Virus record (IMG/VR): IMGVR_UViG_3300009550_000010
Span: 58,500 to 122,499 of that record
DNA: 64,000 bases
Source of the DNA: a virus
Strand: one strand, 5' to 3'
Shown here one piece after another: positions 61,560 through 64,000 of this stretch. The position numbers were made by a program, and so were the translations under genes. Below the pieces are notes generated by a model that worked only from the letters and a program-made list of their open reading frames with translations, ran no database searches and had not been told where the DNA came from. The stretch's first letter is position 1; each line of letters begins with the position of its first letter.

Positions 61560-62683
61560 AGAAACCTACATTGTGTATGTTAGCAGGGCATGGTTGGTCT
61601 GCAACCAGTCCTTTATACTACACTTTGGCACACAACCATAATTATTGTCATGGTGGACACTATAAAGAAAATAAGTATCTAGAACATATCTATCATTATA
61701 ATAGAGGAGATGAAAAGTTACTAAATGAAAAAAGATTTAGATTTCGCCAACTCTTCAATGGTTTAAAGAGAGATCAAGAAGACGGTCCAAAAGCAATGAC
61801 ATTTGGTGAGAGAGATAGACCATCTACAGTATTACATACAGGTGGACCTAATGCTCATTGGGATCCAGAATTTGTAAATGATTTCTTTTCACTACCACAT
61901 ACCTTTGAAAAGTATATTACTTACTATAAGAAACACTACGAAGCAATCAAAGATACTTATTCAGCAGTTTCCGATTTTACTATCAATAATATCTACAAGC
62001 CTGAATCTTTTATAAACATAACTGCTAGGTATCTAAAACCACATTTTAATGTCAAGGTATTGATGATATATCGTGACCCTGTTCAAAGATTATGGTCAAA
62101 TATACAATTTACATGGTTTCAAAAAAATAAACATAGAGGATGTGTTGACCCATATCATATGTTCTGGAGAAAGATAGCACATCATTACGATGATCCGAAA
62201 GAAAAAGACTATGACTTAAATGTTATCGAAGCTTACACAGAAGGGTATCGAAGATGGAGTAATGCTTTTGGTAAAGAGAATGTTCATAACATAGTCATGG
62301 AAGAGTTGTGGAGTGAGGATAAAGATATCGCTCAAAAGTCAAAGAGAGAGTTATCAGACTTTTTAGAGTATGAAGTTACTGACCTGTTTGCAAACTGTTT
62401 TGTACCTGAACAGGGCTCTAAAGCACCTCATGTTGAACATCTCTCAGATCAATTTATGAGTAATCAAGTTGATCTGTCAGAAGAACAACTCAACACTGCT
62501 AGAGCTTTGATGGATAGAGCATATCTTAGATTTGAGGAAATGTATGGTTATATTCCAAAAACATGGACAGAACTCAAGAGTGTGGAAGTACCAGATCTAA
62601 CTAATCCAAATGATTATGATATCGAGGAGGTATTGAGAAGAGATCCATTATCAGGTCCTCAAAAACTTTCTGATTATAAATGA
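61556..62683 (+). CDS. Sulfotransferase-like protein, GWSATSP type
   Basis: 375 aa, the largest of the group. 'CMLAGHGWSATSPLYYTLAH' (P-loop), 'YSAVSDFTINNIYKPESFIN', 'KVLMIYRDPVQRLWSNIQFT' (R-D-P-x2-R, then Ser), 'VHNIVMEELWSEDKDIAQKS' and 'FLEYEVTDLFANCFVPEQGS' follow the same plan as the upstream copy. An insert after residue 70 and a C-terminal extension add length. ATGA overlap with the SGNH gene that follows. Confidence 0.83.
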   Translation: MKKPTLCMLAGHGWSATSPLYYTLAHNHNYCHGGHYKENKYLEHIYHYNRGDEKLLNEKRFRFRQLFNGLKRDQEDGPKAMTFGERDRPSTVLHTGGPNAHWDPEFVNDFFSLPHTFEKYITYYKKHYEAIKDTYSAVSDFTINNIYKPESFINITARYLKPHFNVKVLMIYRDPVQRLWSNIQFTWFQKNKHRGCVDPYHMFWRKIAHHYDDPKEKDYDLNVIEAYTEGYRRWSNAFGKENVHNIVMEELWSEDKDIAQKSKRELSDFLEYEVTDLFANCFVPEQGSKAPHVEHLSDQFMSNQVDLSEEQLNTARALMDRAYLRFEEMYGYIPKTWTELKSVEVPDLTNPNDYDIEEVLRRDPLSGPQKLSDYK

Positions 62684-63420
62684 AACTTATCACACTTGGA
62701 TGTAGTTGGACATTTGGTATCGGGTGTGGATATGAAAGAGGTGAGAATATAAAACAATACAAAGCACACTGTACAAGTGAAGAGAATGCTAACAAGTATT
62801 CTTTTCGTGCTCTATTATCAGAGAGACATGGGTACATTAACCATAATCTCTCAAGAGGTGGGTCAAGCAATCAAATGCAGTTTCGGAAAGCGACCAAGTA
62901 TTTCACAGAGCGTCCACAAGAAAAAACTATAGTCTTATGGGGAATCACTTCAACCGCCCGTAATGAAGTCTTTCTGGCGAAACATCATATACTCAAAAAT
63001 ATTGCTTATAATACCATGTATCGAAAGGTCAATGCAGTGGAGTATGCCGAGAACTTCTACAATCATGAACACGAGGTGAAGATACTCGCACAACGAATGC
63101 TTCACTGGAATCTCTTCTTTGAATCACTGGGTATAGAGAACTATTGGTTTGATACATTCAATACTCACAAGTACCCTTACGAAATACCAAGACTTCTACC
63201 AGTAGACCTACTCACTCGTATGACAGTTGAGGATCAGACATACCATGAGTCAACATGGCAACCAATAAACGAAATTACTGGAGAGACAAAGAAAACCACT
63301 GAAAGAAGAATACAACTGGGTGTTATCAAAAGTTTACTCAACCCTCACTCAAAACATCCTACCAAGAAGGGTCATGCTATGATAGCAGATATATTTGACA
63401 AATGTCTAAACCTAAGTTAA
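62680..63420 (+). CDS. SGNH-like protein (family member 8)
   Basis: 246 aa, the longest and most divergent SGNH copy and the only one on the plus strand. 'KLITLGCSWTFGIGCGYERG', 'RGGSSNQMQFRKATKYF', 'IVLWGITSTARNEVF' and 'SKHPTKKGHAMIADIF'. An insert lies at residues about 100-200. It is sandwiched between two sulfotransferase-like genes with overlaps on both sides (4 and 19 nt). Confidence 0.8.
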   Translation: MKLITLGCSWTFGIGCGYERGENIKQYKAHCTSEENANKYSFRALLSERHGYINHNLSRGGSSNQMQFRKATKYFTERPQEKTIVLWGITSTARNEVFLAKHHILKNIAYNTMYRKVNAVEYAENFYNHEHEVKILAQRMLHWNLFFESLGIENYWFDTFNTHKYPYEIPRLLPVDLLTRMTVEDQTYHESTWQPINEITGETKKTTERRIQLGVIKSLLNPHSKHPTKKGHAMIADIFDKCLNLS

Positions 63421-64000
63421 CTCTTATTGGTGGATATGGTTGGGCAGCAACTTCTCCTCTCATGTATACTCTTCAAAGGAATGCCAAGTATACTCATTTT
63501 GGTTATACAAAACATTTTAGATACTTAGGAAATCAATCAGACAAGGAAAAGAAGAAGGTATCTTATATCTACAACAAGGTTTGCAATGGGACTTGGGAAA
63601 ACTTCATGAGTGAAGAACCAGGCACTCATCGAATGAATCTAACGAGGGATCTTGAACCTCTTTATGATTTTCCTCGTAAACACTTTACTCAACTTATCAC
63701 TGGTAATCCTACTATCTCTAAGTACATGGATTACTATCATGCACTTCATGATCATGTCATCTCCAAGGGTTATAAGTCTGTAGGTGATGGTTACTCAGGT
63801 TATCAATACTACAGAAAAGAGTTTAGTCAATTCTATCGGATACTTATGTCTGAGTTTGATGTCAAGTTTCTCGTGATTGTCAGAGATCCTGTTCGTCGTG
63901 CTTTCTCAAATTATCTTGCTAAAGTTCAAAAGTCTACAGACCGAAAACGTAAAAATCTACCACTACCATTCAAAGTTAATGATTATATAAAAGATCTAAA
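63402..64000 (+). CDS. Sulfotransferase-like protein, GWAATSP type, partial
   Basis: Starts at the ATG at 63402, overlapping the SGNH gene by 19 nt, and runs off the window; 199 residues are seen. 'LTLIGGYGWAATSPLMYTLQ' (P-loop), 'YKSVGDGYSGYQYYRKEF' and 'KFLVIVRDPVRRAFSNYLAK' (R-D-P-x2-R, Ser, Tyr) match the sulfotransferase plan. C-terminal part outside the window. Confidence 0.8.
   Translation, partial: MSKPKLTLIGGYGWAATSPLMYTLQRNAKYTHFGYTKHFRYLGNQSDKEKKKVSYIYNKVCNGTWENFMSEEPGTHRMNLTRDLEPLYDFPRKHFTQLITGNPTISKYMDYYHALHDHVISKGYKSVGDGYSGYQYYRKEFSQFYRILMSEFDVKFLVIVRDPVRRAFSNYLAKVQKSTDRKRKNLPLPFKVNDYIKDL

Noticed and set aside
1-64000. tRNA genes and photosynthesis genes expected in cyanophages
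   Set aside because: None was recognised in this window by eye; a tRNA scan would be needed to exclude tRNAs.

Overview
This window is a stretch of a marine T4-like myovirus genome of the cyanophage type. The evidence is the near-complete set of T4 head, neck, tail and baseplate genes in the cyanomyovirus order, the AT-rich DNA, start/stop overlaps (ATGA, TAATG) between most genes, and T4-like late-promoter octamers (TATAAATA, CTAAATA and variants) just upstream of many structural genes. No photosynthesis gene or tRNA was found here, so the host (picocyanobacterium, SAR11 or another marine bacterium) cannot be fixed from this window.

Layout, left to right. (1) 1-2.1 kb, minus strand: partial Lsm-like gene, then uvsW and uvsY (recombination and replication). 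(2) 2.1-19.4 kb, minus strand: tail protein (gp3 by synteny), two small genes, a terminator, then head and tail genes 23, 22, 21, a structural protein, a gp67-like core protein, 20, 19, 18, 17, 16, 15, 14 and 13. Two non-T4 insertions sit here: a radical-SAM gene with a separate SPASM-like gene between 18 and 17, and a Lys-rich histone-H1-like gene plus an SGNH-like gene between 17 and 16. (3) 19.4-29.9 kb: two tail-fibre-like genes that share an N-terminal module and a promoter-proximal palindrome. They flank an accessory island with four P-loop sulfotransferase-like genes, a small membrane protein, a ferritin-like diiron protein and a methyltransferase. (4) 29.4-52.4 kb, minus strand: very large baseplate and fibre-associated proteins (a DUF4815-like protein of 2361 aa, gp8, a 1047-aa protein, a 2715-aa gp7-like protein with a YHYH domain, gp6, gp25), built partly from recurring sequence modules. 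(5) 52.5-59.1 kb, minus strand: a glycosyltransferase, six SGNH-like genes, a NodU-type carbamoyltransferase, an HNH nuclease and two paralogous small proteins. (6) 59.2-64 kb, plus strand: two sigma70-like promoters drive four sulfotransferase-like genes, one more SGNH gene, a 29-aa membrane peptide and a 5' leader with an apparent multi-stem pseudoknotted RNA fold.

How the genes work together. The structural genes build a contractile-tailed virion and use late promoters. The accessory genes are dominated by two expanded families: eight SGNH-like proteins and eight P-loop sulfotransferase-like proteins. They come with carbamoyl-, glycosyl- and methyltransferase genes and a radical-SAM pair. 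This looks like a large group-transfer or surface-modification toolkit. Its substrate (virion protein, virion glycan or host envelope) is not visible in the sequence.
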